Shown here: positions 8,796 to 16,843 of the stretch, one piece after another | How positions within the stretch are numbered: position 1 is the first letter of the stretch | Layout: each line of letters starts with the position of its first letter | NCBI GenBank assembly: GCA_951812505.1 | Contig: CATOSI010000002.1 | Location: forward strand, 62,001-126,000 | Source of the DNA: an uncultured Dehalococcoidia bacterium | GTDB taxonomy: Bacteria; Chloroflexota; Dehalococcoidia; Lucifugimonadales; UBA1123 | Direction: 5' to 3' | Length of the DNA stretch: 64,000 nucleotides | Translations under genes and position numbers: made by a program | The notes under the pieces: model-generated | What the model was told of the DNA's origin: nothing | The model's input: only the letters and a program-made list of their open reading frames with translations | Database searches by the model: none

Positions 8796-8979
8796 ATCAA
8801 GCCCCCTTGTTATTTTGCTACTGCCAGAGTCTTCAGGAACCCTCAACCTCATCCCTTCATCCGATAATACACCACCTTTTGCAGTCGCGCTTGCCGGTCG
8901 TCGTTATTCCCGGGGTAGACCGCGACCAACTTCGATCCATTTACGTAAATACAGGTTTATAAATCCGAAAGACTTTCGG

Positions 8980-9115
8980 CTGGTCTGAAACTGGTGCGAA
9001 AATCGGTATCAGTAATCCGGGAACTGGTATGTAAACTGGTACCAGTAAATTCAGGAAACTGGTGCAGAAACTGGTCAAACAGACCAATTTTAACCAGTTT
9101 CCCGATCCGGACCAG
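8980..9115. promoter_or_regulatory. Array 1: phased ACTGGT/ACCAGT operator-like repeats
   Basis: CTGGT words start at 8980, 8991, 9024, 9036, 9059 and 9071, with a degenerate copy near 9004. Inverted copies (ACCAG or ACCAA) start at 9041, 9083, 9093 and 9111. Most neighbours are 10-12 bp apart or about twice that, i.e. near one helical turn. TGGT/ACCA half-sites recall FadR-subfamily GntR operators, but no such regulator is encoded nearby. The array is upstream of the SDR-amidohydrolase pair. Confidence 0.55.
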
Positions 9116-9143
9116 TTTTTTGCGGTCCGAGGCTCGTTTCTAA

Positions 9144-9161
9144 CATAACTGCGCGTTTATG
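9144..9161. repeat. CATAA-N8-TTATG motif, copy 1
   Basis: An 18-bp imperfect inverted repeat, CATAACTGCGCGTTTATG, lies 28 bp to the right of array 1. A copy with 16 of 18 identical bases lies to the right of array 2 (15936-15953), which suggests a conserved part of the same regulatory element. Confidence 0.45.
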
Positions 9162-9354
9162 TTTCAGGGAGTTGGCGTACTTTCCTTGCGTCGCTACGAC
9201 TTCGCAGAGGCGGCACAACATCAGCCCAGTGAAACGTAGTTCGATTATAACACGATATAGAACAATTGTACAATGACTAGGAATTAGGAGAAATTTGCAT
9301 AAGTCTCATTACTGTTCAGGCCAGAGCGCAGCAGCGCTAGGTATCGAAGCCAGT

Positions 9355-9398
9355 CACCCCCATCCTAACCTTCCCCCGTCAAGGGGGAAGGGACTTTT
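9355..9398. repeat. Dispersed C/G-rich palindromic repeat, copy 1
   Basis: A C-rich arm containing CCTTCCCCCGTCAAGG is followed by its G-rich complement and GGGACTTTT. Near-identical copies lie at 13324, 23659 and 26939; variants lie at 16715 and 19678. All but one are intergenic. Confidence 0.8.
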
Positions 9399-9483
9399 GC
9401 AATCGTCTTGAATTAGACTTCGGGTTCGGTTCAGATGCAATCGGGCTGTTGTTATCCGCACCTACTCACGTTAGAATCGCGGC

Positions 9484-10356
9484 ATGACGACGGTGGCGAA
9501 ATCGGCGGACAGGCGTTTCACGAGAACACTGCGCATCGCCCGAAACCTCACAATAGCGATCACCGCGCTCCTCTTAATATCCTTTGCCGCACGATATATG
9601 CTGATTCTCGACCGCATGATGATATATTTTCCGCAGCGTGGGCTCGAAGCCACGCCAGACAGCGTTGGTCTGAATTACGAAGACGTGTATCTCACCGCCT
9701 CGGACGGGAAGCGGATACACGGGTGGCACATCCCGGGTCGCTCGAACGTGACGCTGTTATGGTTTCACGGCAACGCGGGCAACATAAGTCACAGGCGGGA
9801 CAACATCCTGATGCTCCATCAGAGTCTGGGCGTGGGCGTGTTCGTCATAGATTACAGGGGCTATGGGCTGAGCGAGGGGAGGCCGTCGGAGAAGGGGATT
9901 TACATGGACGCCGAGGCCGCCTTCGATTATCTAGTCTCTGACCTGGGACTAGACGCGGAGCGCAATGTGGTTCTGTTTGGACGCTCGCTGGGCGCGGGGG
10001 TAGCGGCGGAGATGGGAACGCGGCACAGGGTGAGAGGAGTCATACTGGAGTCTGGCTTCACGTCCATCAGGGAGATGGCAGACATCTCCGGCTCCTTACT
10101 GCCGATTCCGCTCGTACTCATGCTGTTCGAGGCGAGGTATGACTCTATATCCAAGATAGGGAATGTGGAATCTCCGGTGATGGTCCTGCACGGCGACAGG
10201 GACGACACGGTTCCCTACTGGATGGCAGAGAAGCTATACGCGGCGGCCAGCGAGCCGAAGACGCTGTACCCGATACGTGGGGCGTCTCATAACGATACGG
10301 TCTATGTGGGTGGAGAGGGGTACTTTGAGGCGCTGGGGGATTTCATTTCTCGCTGA
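9484..10356 (+). CDS. Membrane-anchored alpha/beta hydrolase
   Basis: A 290-residue serine hydrolase resembling the BEM46/ABHD13 group. One N-terminal membrane segment (about 21-42) anchors it. The oxyanion-hole motif HGNAGN is at 95-100, the nucleophile elbow GRSLGAG has Ser168, the acid lies in HGDRDDTVP (Asp238 to 241) and the histidine in SHND is His269, so the triad is complete. Likely a lipid- or ester-cleaving enzyme at the inner membrane; the substrate is unknown. It is separated by about 105 bp from the downstream binding-protein gene. Confidence 0.9.
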   Translation: MTTVAKSADRRFTRTLRIARNLTIAITALLLISFAARYMLILDRMMIYFPQRGLEATPDSVGLNYEDVYLTASDGKRIHGWHIPGRSNVTLLWFHGNAGNISHRRDNILMLHQSLGVGVFVIDYRGYGLSEGRPSEKGIYMDAEAAFDYLVSDLGLDAERNVVLFGRSLGAGVAAEMGTRHRVRGVILESGFTSIREMADISGSLLPIPLVLMLFEARYDSISKIGNVESPVMVLHGDRDDTVPYWMAEKLYAAASEPKTLYPIRGASHNDTVYVGGEGYFEALGDFISR

Positions 10357-10461
10357 CCCGGATTCACTCCCATGCAATTGTCCAAGATCGAGCCGTCTGA
10401 TATTGTACGCGCAAGATGGCGACACACCGAACTTCGATCATTAAAAGAACCATGATCTTGG

Positions 10462-12315
10462 ATGTATTGCATGGGCAAGACGATCCTGATAGCGACAGCC
10501 GTTTCCGCCCTGTTGTTCATAATCGCGCTCGGCGCGGTTTATGTCATAGAAAATTTGATCGCTTCTAGCTCCAGAGAAACCTCAGCGCTAGTCGGAGAGC
10601 GCCTGACCCCAATTCCAATATATGCTCCGGCGGCCACCGGTGAAACGGGCGTCATCAACATCGCCATCTGGGACGTGGCTCCCAATGTCGGGCTCGGCTC
10701 GGCTCGGCTGACCGATGCCATACACTACTGGGGCGTTGGCGAGGTCCCGATGAAGACGGTCATGCTCGGAGAGGTCGAGCCTATGCTGGCCGAGTCCTGG
10801 GAACTCGACTTCAACGGCGCGGGCAATCCTGTCGGAGCCACGCTCAAGATACGGGACGACGTGATATTCCACGGCGAGGGCCTTGGCGACCGCAGCAACA
10901 ACGGCGGAAGTTGGGGACCGATGACCGCACGTGACATAGCGTTCACGATGAACGACGGCAACTGGGGCACCTACCCTAACCCTGCCAGCATCCACTGGCA
11001 GGCGTTCGACCTCCACAATGTGTTCGGCGACAACCCCGCGGTGGCACTTGACGACACCACTCTTCAGGTGACGTTCGCCACGTACGACCCGCGCTGGAAC
11101 GCGAACCTGATGAACGACGCCGGTCAGGCATTCAGCGTGCAGAGCCTGAACCGCTACTTTACTGTGGGCGAGACTGAGATGAGGGACACCGCCTTCATCG
11201 GCACCGGCCCGCTACACATCATCGAGTGGGAGCAGGACGACAGGATCATACTGGAAGCGGTTCCCTACGATCACTGGAACGCCAACGCGAAGATTGACCG
11301 GATAGTGTTCGAGGAAATAAAGGAGCAGAACACGCCGATAGCGCTGATGGAGACGGGCGAGGTTGACGCCGCTCCCATCCCGCTCAAGATACTGCCGCGT
11401 ATGCTGGAGGGTGGATTCAAGATCACCGACAATGGACTCGCGGGGCACTACTCAGTCGTGTTCTCGGGCAACCTGTGGGAGTCCGAGCATGCGCTGTCCG
11501 GCGTTCCTCTGGACACCTCGGCAGTTTACAAGAGAGACTTGCCCTGGATCGGCAATCCCAATCCAAGTGACGGTGGCAGGTGCCCGGACGGATGCTCGGA
11601 CTTCGAGGAGGCGACGCTGGTCAGGAACGCTCTGGCGAGGGCGGTTGACAGGGAATTCATCAACGAAACGTTGCTGGGTGGACTAGGATTTCCTGCGCAC
11701 CTGAACCAGTTCAGCCCGATCAATCCGAACTGGCAGTCCAAGTGGGAATACCCGTATGATTCTGATGAGGCTGGCAGGCTACTCGATGAGGCAGGCTATC
11801 CTGAGAAGAGGGGCAAGCGTTTCGACATTCCTCTGTACGCGCCCGGCGGAAACCAGGAGGTCGCGGTCGCGATAGCTGGTTTCTGGGAAGAGATAGGCGT
11901 TTCGACCGCAGTGCAGATGTACGATTACTTGGAGTATAGACCGGGCATCGTGGCTCGCACGACGACGATGCCGTGGGTGACCACCTGTGACGAAGGCAAG
12001 AGCACCTGGCCGTGGGAGTGGCCCAAGTCCGCGGACCATACTTCCCTGACGCGCGGCGGCTTCGGTTGCGGCATAGAAATTCCCGAGGTGGCAGACACCT
12101 GGATCGCGGTCGCGGCTGAGCCGAACCCTGCGAAGCAGATCGAGATGAACAACGCGCTGGCAGATTACCTGTACGAGTACGCGGTCAGCTTCGGAGTGGT
12201 GGGGCTTCCCGATCCAATCACGTACAATCCCAACAAGATAGCCGATTGGCCGATGGACCCCGCGCTGTTCCAAACCTGGAACAATCCCGAGGCAATCGTG
12301 CCTGTCGGAAGGTAG
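10462..12315 (+). CDS. ABC transporter substrate-binding protein, family 5
   Basis: A 617-residue extracytoplasmic binding protein of the oligopeptide/nickel family (SBP_bac_5). The N-terminus has a single hydrophobic segment without a lipobox cysteine, so it is secreted or anchored by an uncleaved signal. Features include the ESWELDFNG region, IRDDVIFHGEG, MTARDIAFTM and ALARAVDREFINE, all landmarks of the fold. ATG codons at 10462 and 10471 are both possible; neither has a strong Shine-Dalgarno. No permease or ATPase gene adjoins it. It is followed 22 bp later by an LLM oxidoreductase, which suggests uptake and oxidation of the same organic compound. Confidence 0.88.
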   Translation: MYCMGKTILIATAVSALLFIIALGAVYVIENLIASSSRETSALVGERLTPIPIYAPAATGETGVINIAIWDVAPNVGLGSARLTDAIHYWGVGEVPMKTVMLGEVEPMLAESWELDFNGAGNPVGATLKIRDDVIFHGEGLGDRSNNGGSWGPMTARDIAFTMNDGNWGTYPNPASIHWQAFDLHNVFGDNPAVALDDTTLQVTFATYDPRWNANLMNDAGQAFSVQSLNRYFTVGETEMRDTAFIGTGPLHIIEWEQDDRIILEAVPYDHWNANAKIDRIVFEEIKEQNTPIALMETGEVDAAPIPLKILPRMLEGGFKITDNGLAGHYSVVFSGNLWESEHALSGVPLDTSAVYKRDLPWIGNPNPSDGGRCPDGCSDFEEATLVRNALARAVDREFINETLLGGLGFPAHLNQFSPINPNWQSKWEYPYDSDEAGRLLDEAGYPEKRGKRFDIPLYAPGGNQEVAVAIAGFWEEIGVSTAVQMYDYLEYRPGIVARTTTMPWVTTCDEGKSTWPWEWPKSADHTSLTRGGFGCGIEIPEVADTWIAVAAEPNPAKQIEMNNALADYLYEYAVSFGVVGLPDPITYNPNKIADWPMDPALFQTWNNPEAIVPVGR

Positions 12316-12337
12316 CACGGAACGAAAGGAGAATCAG

Positions 12338-13291
12338 ATGGAGTTTGGATTTGGAGCGCCCAGCCGGGGGCCTCTGGCGTCGCCTGAGAATCTTGTGGCG
12401 CTGGCGCAGAAGGGCGAGGAGCTGGGGTTCGAGATACTTACAGTCAGCGACCATATCGTGGTGCCGAACAGTATCGCGTCGGTGTATCCGTACAACGAGA
12501 GCGGCTCGTTTGTAAGCTCGGTGGCGGGGGAGTACATGGAGCAGCTGACGACGATCAGCTATATCGCGGGCATTACCTCGACGATAAAGCTGCTGACGTC
12601 GGTGATGGTGCTGCCGCATCGCAGTCCGGTGCTCACGGCGAAGATACTGTCCACGATTGACGTGCTGTCGAATGGGCGGCTGATCGTGGGATGCGGTGTC
12701 GGGTGGATGAAGGAGGAGTTCGAGGCAATCGGAGCGCCTCCATACGAGGAGCGTGGCGCGGTGGGGAGCGAGTATCTCCGCGTGTTTAAGGAGCTCTGGA
12801 CTAACGACGACCCGACTTTCGAGGGGGACTATGCCAGCTTCTCGGACATCGCGTTCGCTCCCAAGCCGGTGCAGAAGCCTCATCCGCCGATCTGGATTGG
12901 CGGCGAGAGTCCTCCGGCGTTGAGGCGAGCTGGCCAGATAGGCGACGCATGGTACCCGATATGCAGCAATCCGAAGTTCCCGGTGGGCACGTTCGAGCAA
13001 CTGGCCGATTACCAGAGCCGGGTGCGAGGTCACGCCGAGGACGCAGGACGCGATCCGGCCTCGATGGACTTCGCGTACAGCGTAAACTGGTACGACGACA
13101 CCGAGGCGCAGATAGTTAACGGCGAGCGTCGGCTTCTCACGGGGAATCCCGAGGTGATCGCGGACGACGTCAAGAGGTTGGAGGACATGGGGGTGAACCA
13201 CCTTATGCTCAACTTCCAGGGTGAGACGCTGGAAGACACGTTCGGGCTATTGGAGCGGTTTACGGAGAACGTGAGGCCGATGACAGTTTAG
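12338..13291 (+). CDS. LLM-class F420-dependent oxidoreductase
   Basis: A 317-residue luciferase-like monooxygenase homologue, second of three in the window. AAGGAG lies 7 bases before the ATG. GRLIVGCGVGW and HPPIWIGGESPPALRRAG are typical of the TIGR03619-like F420-dependent family. It begins 22 bases after the binding-protein stop and is probably co-transcribed with it. The specific reaction cannot be told from sequence. Confidence 0.88.
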   Translation: MEFGFGAPSRGPLASPENLVALAQKGEELGFEILTVSDHIVVPNSIASVYPYNESGSFVSSVAGEYMEQLTTISYIAGITSTIKLLTSVMVLPHRSPVLTAKILSTIDVLSNGRLIVGCGVGWMKEEFEAIGAPPYEERGAVGSEYLRVFKELWTNDDPTFEGDYASFSDIAFAPKPVQKPHPPIWIGGESPPALRRAGQIGDAWYPICSNPKFPVGTFEQLADYQSRVRGHAEDAGRDPASMDFAYSVNWYDDTEAQIVNGERRLLTGNPEVIADDVKRLEDMGVNHLMLNFQGETLEDTFGLLERFTENVRPMTV

Positions 13292-13323
13292 GGGTTAGAT
13301 CAAGACCAAGATTGAAGGGATTT

Positions 13324-13368
13324 CACCCCCATCCTAACCTTCCCCCGTCAAAGGGGGAAGGGATATTT
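13324..13368. repeat. Dispersed C/G-rich palindromic repeat, copy 2
   Basis: Same element as at 9355, between the convergent LLM gene (plus) and the coiled-coil gene (minus); one extra A lies in the centre. It may serve as a bidirectional terminator. Confidence 0.75.
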
Positions 13369-13423
13369 GTCTGCCCTTGTGAATCTGTTGAGGGGGAATG
13401 GGCTTTTATTGACGGACGCACGC

Positions 13424-14089
13424 TCAGCGGGGGAGTTCTGCGATAACGGTCTCTACGCTCTGATTTCTGGCGAATTCGGCGTCTTTGTCGTTGATGTTGG
13501 ATCCGTACACAACTGCCATAACTCTGTTGGATGGAAATACCTTCCTGAGAGAGTCGGCGGTTTCATTCACCCGTGCGATGTCGTCCGCCTCAATTGTGAA
13601 CGACGCTTCCACCGCCACGTACACAGTTTCATTCGCAGCACTGTCTCTGGCCCGAGCTATCAGGTCAGTATCCAGGATTCGATTGCGCTGGCTTTCGGTG
13701 ATTGTTCCTTCCAGATTGGCGTCGTAAACAGCATCCTCGAACTCATGATTTATCTCGTACATGGTTGGACCTCTCATGACTCTGCCACGACGCAGTCTGA
13801 ATCTGCCGCTCAGGAACGAGATAGCGTTGCCTTGTAGTGAGGCCTCGAGAGCCAGACCTTTAAGCAAACCGATGTCTCTATCGCGCCGTTCGGAGGCATT
13901 GACCAGCCTGTCGATGGCGCGGCTGTTCTGTTCGATGGCGCGGCTGTTCCGTCGAGTCATCTCGACCAGTTCCGCGAACTTCTGCGGCAGGTTGAGCAGT
14001 TCTTCGGTCAGCAGGATTCGCCGGAGTTCTTCCTTAGCCTCCGGATCCTCCTGTATCCACCTGATTACGTCCTGGATGGTGAGAGTCAT
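13424..14089 (-). CDS. Coiled-coil protein with PD-(D/E)XK-like C-terminus (paralog A)
   Basis: A 221-residue cytoplasmic protein starting at the ATG at 14089 (a TTG six bases earlier is possible). Residues 22-38 read L-R-R-I-L-L-T-E-E-L-L-N-L-P-Q-K-F, a signature shared with the gene at 52919. A coiled coil with repeated SRAIxxNSRAID segments (about 45-70) comes next. The C-terminal part has D-T-D (140-142) and a VYVAVEAS strand at 156-163, resembling the nuclease-fold core but with Ser where a catalytic Lys is expected. The function is unknown. The gene stands alone between repeats. Confidence 0.75.
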   Translation of the reverse strand: MTLTIQDVIRWIQEDPEAKEELRRILLTEELLNLPQKFAELVEMTRRNSRAIEQNSRAIDRLVNASERRDRDIGLLKGLALEASLQGNAISFLSGRFRLRRGRVMRGPTMYEINHEFEDAVYDANLEGTITESQRNRILDTDLIARARDSAANETVYVAVEASFTIEADDIARVNETADSLRKVFPSNRVMAVVYGSNINDKDAEFARNQSVETVIAELPR

Positions 14090-14187
14090 TGCCAAGTCGT
14101 CTTTCTCATTCTTGATCCCAAGTTAATTGTAACCAATCCAGGTCATAGATTGGCAGACATCGCTCGGTGGTGGAGTGAGATCCGGTT

Positions 14188-15753
14188 TCATGGGCGGACG
14201 CCGTATTTGGGCTTGGGGCCGAGGTTGCGTTTGAGGGGGGACTGGGCAGCTTCGACGAGCATTGAGAGGAACGGGCGGGTGTCGCGCGGGTCTATCATCT
14301 TCTCGATGTCGAAGGCTTCGGCGACCAGGAAGGGTGAGCGGTACTTGTTCATCATGGCCTCGAGTTCGGCGCGGCGGGCGTCAGGGTCGGGGGAGGCGGC
14401 TATGTCGCGGCGGTAGGCGGCCTCGACTCCGCCCTCGACGGGGATGGATCCCCAGTCGCCGGAGGGCCAGCCCAGTCTGAGATGCACGGGGACCGAACTG
14501 CCGGTCGCGGCGGCGGCCAGCCCGAATGCCTTGCGGACGTGGATCTGTATGACCGGAACGGTCAGCTGGGCGTTGGCCATGAGCGTGCGCATCCCGTGCC
14601 GTATCGTGCCCTGGAGTTCGGCCTTGCTTCCGACCATGAAGCCAGGCACATCGTTGAAGAGGACTATGGGGATGTTGAAGGTGTCGCACACATCGAGGAA
14701 GTGGGTCTGCTTGTCCGCACCATCGGTGTCTATCGCGCCAGCGAGGTGGCGCGGGTCGTTGGCAGCGACTCCGACGACGTAGCCGTTCACGCGCGCCAGT
14801 CCGGTGATGGCGGTCTGCCCCCAGTAGGGACGTATCTCGAAGAAGCTGTCCTCGTCCACAACAAGCTCGATTAACCTTCGCATGTCGTAGCCGCGCCGGG
14901 TGTTTCTGGGAATGATGCCGAGCAGTTCCTCAGAGCGGCGGTTGGGGTCGTCGGTGGGCGTGGCGCGCGGGGCCATCTCCCAGACGTTGGGCGGCATGTA
15001 GCCCAGGTAGCGTCGTACCTGCTCGAAGAGGTCCTCCTCGTTCTCGGCTTCGTTATGGACCGCACCGCTCCGGTGTACGTGGACGTGGGAGCCGCCGAGC
15101 GCCTCTTTGTCTATCTCCTCGGATATGGCGCGGCGGACGACGGGGGGACCGCCGGGGAATATCTGGCTGGAGCCCTTGGCCATGATCGTCCAGTGGGCCA
15201 TCATGGCTCGACCGGCGGGACGACCGGCGACCGAGCCGACTATTGCGGCGACGACAGGCACCTGGCCCAGCAGATCCACTTCGCTACCGAAGTCGTCGGA
15301 GCTTGGCAGGTGTCCGCCCTGGTCATACTGGACGCCGCGCACGCTGGCTCCGGCGCCGTCGGCCATGTAGATGAGCGGCACGCCGAAGCGGAGGGCGAAG
15401 CTATCGGCCCACTTGTTGTTCTTGGGGCGTCGTCGGGCGGGACCGGCGGCGGTGCCACCGCGAATGGTGAAGTCCTCGCCGCCGACCACGACGAGCTGCC
15501 CATTGACCCTGCCGAGTCCGGTGACGTAGGGCGAGGGGGTGAAGCCGGTCAGCGTGCGGTCTTCGTCGTACTCGCCGTAGCCCGCCATTTCTCCGATCTC
15601 GAAGAATGTGCCAGGGTCGAGCAGTGTATCAACACGCTCGCGGACGGTCAGCTTGCGCTCGGAGTGCTGCCGGGCGATGCGTTCCTCACCACCCATCCGC
15701 ATGGCGAGGCGTTTACGATGCTCAAGTTCCTCGATTTCGGGCTGCCAGACCAT
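14188..15753 (-). CDS. Acyl-CoA carboxylase, carboxyltransferase subunit (PccB/MccB-like)
   Basis: A 521-residue carboxyltransferase that moves the carboxyl group from biotin to an acyl-CoA. It has two crotonase-like halves: a first with GGEDFTIRGGT and GSVAGRPAG, a second with GLARVNGYVVGV and LFNDVPGFMVG. The start ATG at 15753 has GAGGAG 8 bases upstream. The other carboxylase parts (BCCP, biotin carboxylase) lie 1.1 kb upstream on the same strand. The acyl-CoA could be propionyl-, methylcrotonyl- or a branched substrate. Array 2 lies 75-140 bp upstream. Confidence 0.92.
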   Translation of the reverse strand: MVWQPEIEELEHRKRLAMRMGGEERIARQHSERKLTVRERVDTLLDPGTFFEIGEMAGYGEYDEDRTLTGFTPSPYVTGLGRVNGQLVVVGGEDFTIRGGTAAGPARRRPKNNKWADSFALRFGVPLIYMADGAGASVRGVQYDQGGHLPSSDDFGSEVDLLGQVPVVAAIVGSVAGRPAGRAMMAHWTIMAKGSSQIFPGGPPVVRRAISEEIDKEALGGSHVHVHRSGAVHNEAENEEDLFEQVRRYLGYMPPNVWEMAPRATPTDDPNRRSEELLGIIPRNTRRGYDMRRLIELVVDEDSFFEIRPYWGQTAITGLARVNGYVVGVAANDPRHLAGAIDTDGADKQTHFLDVCDTFNIPIVLFNDVPGFMVGSKAELQGTIRHGMRTLMANAQLTVPVIQIHVRKAFGLAAAATGSSVPVHLRLGWPSGDWGSIPVEGGVEAAYRRDIAASPDPDARRAELEAMMNKYRSPFLVAEAFDIEKMIDPRDTRPFLSMLVEAAQSPLKRNLGPKPKYGVRP

Positions 15754-15827
15754 AGGGGCATCTCCTCGCTGTTACGGTTGAATTTCGGCTCTCATATATC
15801 TTGGTTTATAGTTGCACAGATGAGTAA

Positions 15828-15890
15828 CAGGTGGGCTGACAGGTGACGACAGGTGAAAAAGTCACCTGAGTTTGACCTGAGAACGCCTGA
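15828..15890. promoter_or_regulatory. Array 2: phased CAGGTG/CACCTG operator-like repeats
   Basis: CAGGTG starts at 15828, 15840 and 15850, followed by inverted CCTGA copies starting at 15865, 15876 and 15886. The spacings (12, 10 and 11, 10) match one helical turn. The layout (forward words, then inverted words) is the same as array 1, but the word differs. It lies directly upstream of the carboxyltransferase gene. Confidence 0.55.
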
Positions 15891-15935
15891 GTTTAGCTAT
15901 GGGGAAATTTTTTCGTCCCTCCGATTTCCGGCCAG

Positions 15936-15953
15936 CATAACTGAGCATTTATG
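15936..15953. repeat. CATAA-N8-TTATG motif, copy 2
   Basis: CATAACTGAGCATTTATG lies 46 bp beyond array 2 and matches the motif at 9144 in 16 of 18 positions. Confidence 0.45.
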
Positions 15954-16125
15954 TATGACGAGTCTCAGAATCATCGTCGGTCAGGCTTCCCGATTAGTTT
16001 GTATGTTCGTATTATAGCGTATCCAGGATGTGAAAGTGTAGTTCTATGAGATACTGAGGAAGCCTTTGAAAAAGGCGCTACTCGACCGGATATGCGCCAG
16101 GAGGGATAGCTGCAACCAACACCGC

Positions 16126-16662
16126 TCATTCGTCGTGGAATTCACTCGGGATGCGTCCGTACTCCTGTCGAGTCGCCAGTTCTAGCTCTAGCATCCGAAG
16201 GGTGGCATTCTGTATGCCGATGGCGATGAGCCTGGTCAACGCTCGGCACAGGGCGAGCGCGCTGCGGGAGTCGGCGTCCGAGCCCACTGAACCGGCAATC
16301 ATCGCGCCCAGTGTTGTGGAGCCGTCTTCTATGGGAATTGCGACGCGCCAGGCGTCGCCGCTCCGCGCGGTCAGCGCCTGGGAATGCGCAATGGCTTCGG
16401 ATGCGAAAGCCTCCGCCTCCGGTTCCGTCAGATTGTCTCCGAGCCTGGCGCCATGGGCTAATCTCGGAGAGTGGGATTCCACGTGAGACAGGAATATGGC
16501 GCAGTGATCGTACTTATGGCGTTCGACTATCTCGCGGCATATTTCGCGGGTCAGGTCGTCCATATCGTCGGCGAAGGCGAGGATGATCCGCGCGATCTCG
16601 AGCAGCGTTCCCTGTTCGTGCATCGCAGTCTGAGCCCGCAATCGCCATGCGTCCACGTCCAT
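16126..16662 (-). CDS. GAF-domain protein
   Basis: A 178-residue protein with a short N-terminal helix and one GAF-like domain: helix LTREICREIVE, strand HCAIFLS, and further strands including AWRVAIPIEDG and TLGAMIAG. GGAG lies 8 bases before the ATG. No kinase, cyclase or DNA-binding domain is attached, so it would act as a stand-alone ligand- or redox-sensing subunit. It sits between biotin carboxylase and carboxyltransferase genes of the same strand and might regulate that pathway. Confidence 0.75.
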   Translation of the reverse strand: MDVDAWRLRAQTAMHEQGTLLEIARIILAFADDMDDLTREICREIVERHKYDHCAIFLSHVESHSPRLAHGARLGDNLTEPEAEAFASEAIAHSQALTARSGDAWRVAIPIEDGSTTLGAMIAGSVGSDADSRSALALCRALTRLIAIGIQNATLRMLELELATRQEYGRIPSEFHDE

Positions 16663-16714
16663 GCGGAAATCTCCTTGAGCCTTGGCCTGTATGAGTTTGG
16701 TCGGTAGAGGGAAT

Positions 16715-16827
16715 CACCCTCACCCCAACCCTCTCCCCTTGGGAGAGGGAGTCTGTTGATTGACATTTATAGCTGGCTGCACAATTTACATACCCCTGTG
16801 AGCCCATCGAGGGAGAGGGGATTTTCG
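16715..16827. repeat. Dispersed palindromic repeat, variant copy 3 plus companion half-element
   Basis: A diverged copy (CCCTCTCCCCTTGGGAGAGGG at its core) is followed at about 16788-16827 by a second motif beginning TTTACATACCC and ending in GGGATTTT. The same two-part arrangement occurs at 26939-27064, so the full element is composite. Confidence 0.65.
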
Positions 16828-16843
16828 CGCCGCCATCTTATCA

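Larger units (their letters stand above)
8796..9483. other. Intergenic region between divergent genes, no gene seen
   Basis: This gap separates the SDR (minus) from the alpha/beta hydrolase (plus). I see no plausible protein. It holds a 12-bp palindrome (8939-8950), the ACTGGT array (8980-9115), an 18-bp CATAA...TTATG motif (9144-9161), a 10-bp palindrome (9265-9274) and one copy of the dispersed C/G-rich palindrome (9355-9398). Parts of 9165-9260 are AT-rich and could hold promoters for either side. Confidence 0.7.
15754..16125. other. Intergenic region upstream of the carboxyltransferase
   Basis: No gene is visible in these 372 bp. The segment contains array 2 (15828-15890), a T-rich run near 15908, the second CATAA...TTATG motif (15936-15953) and otherwise unstructured sequence up to the GAF gene stop. 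Confidence 0.65.

Noticed and set aside
8980-9115. Array 1 as a CRISPR or tandem satellite
   Set aside because: The words are only 6-7 bp, in two orientations, with no uniform spacers and no cas genes in the window.
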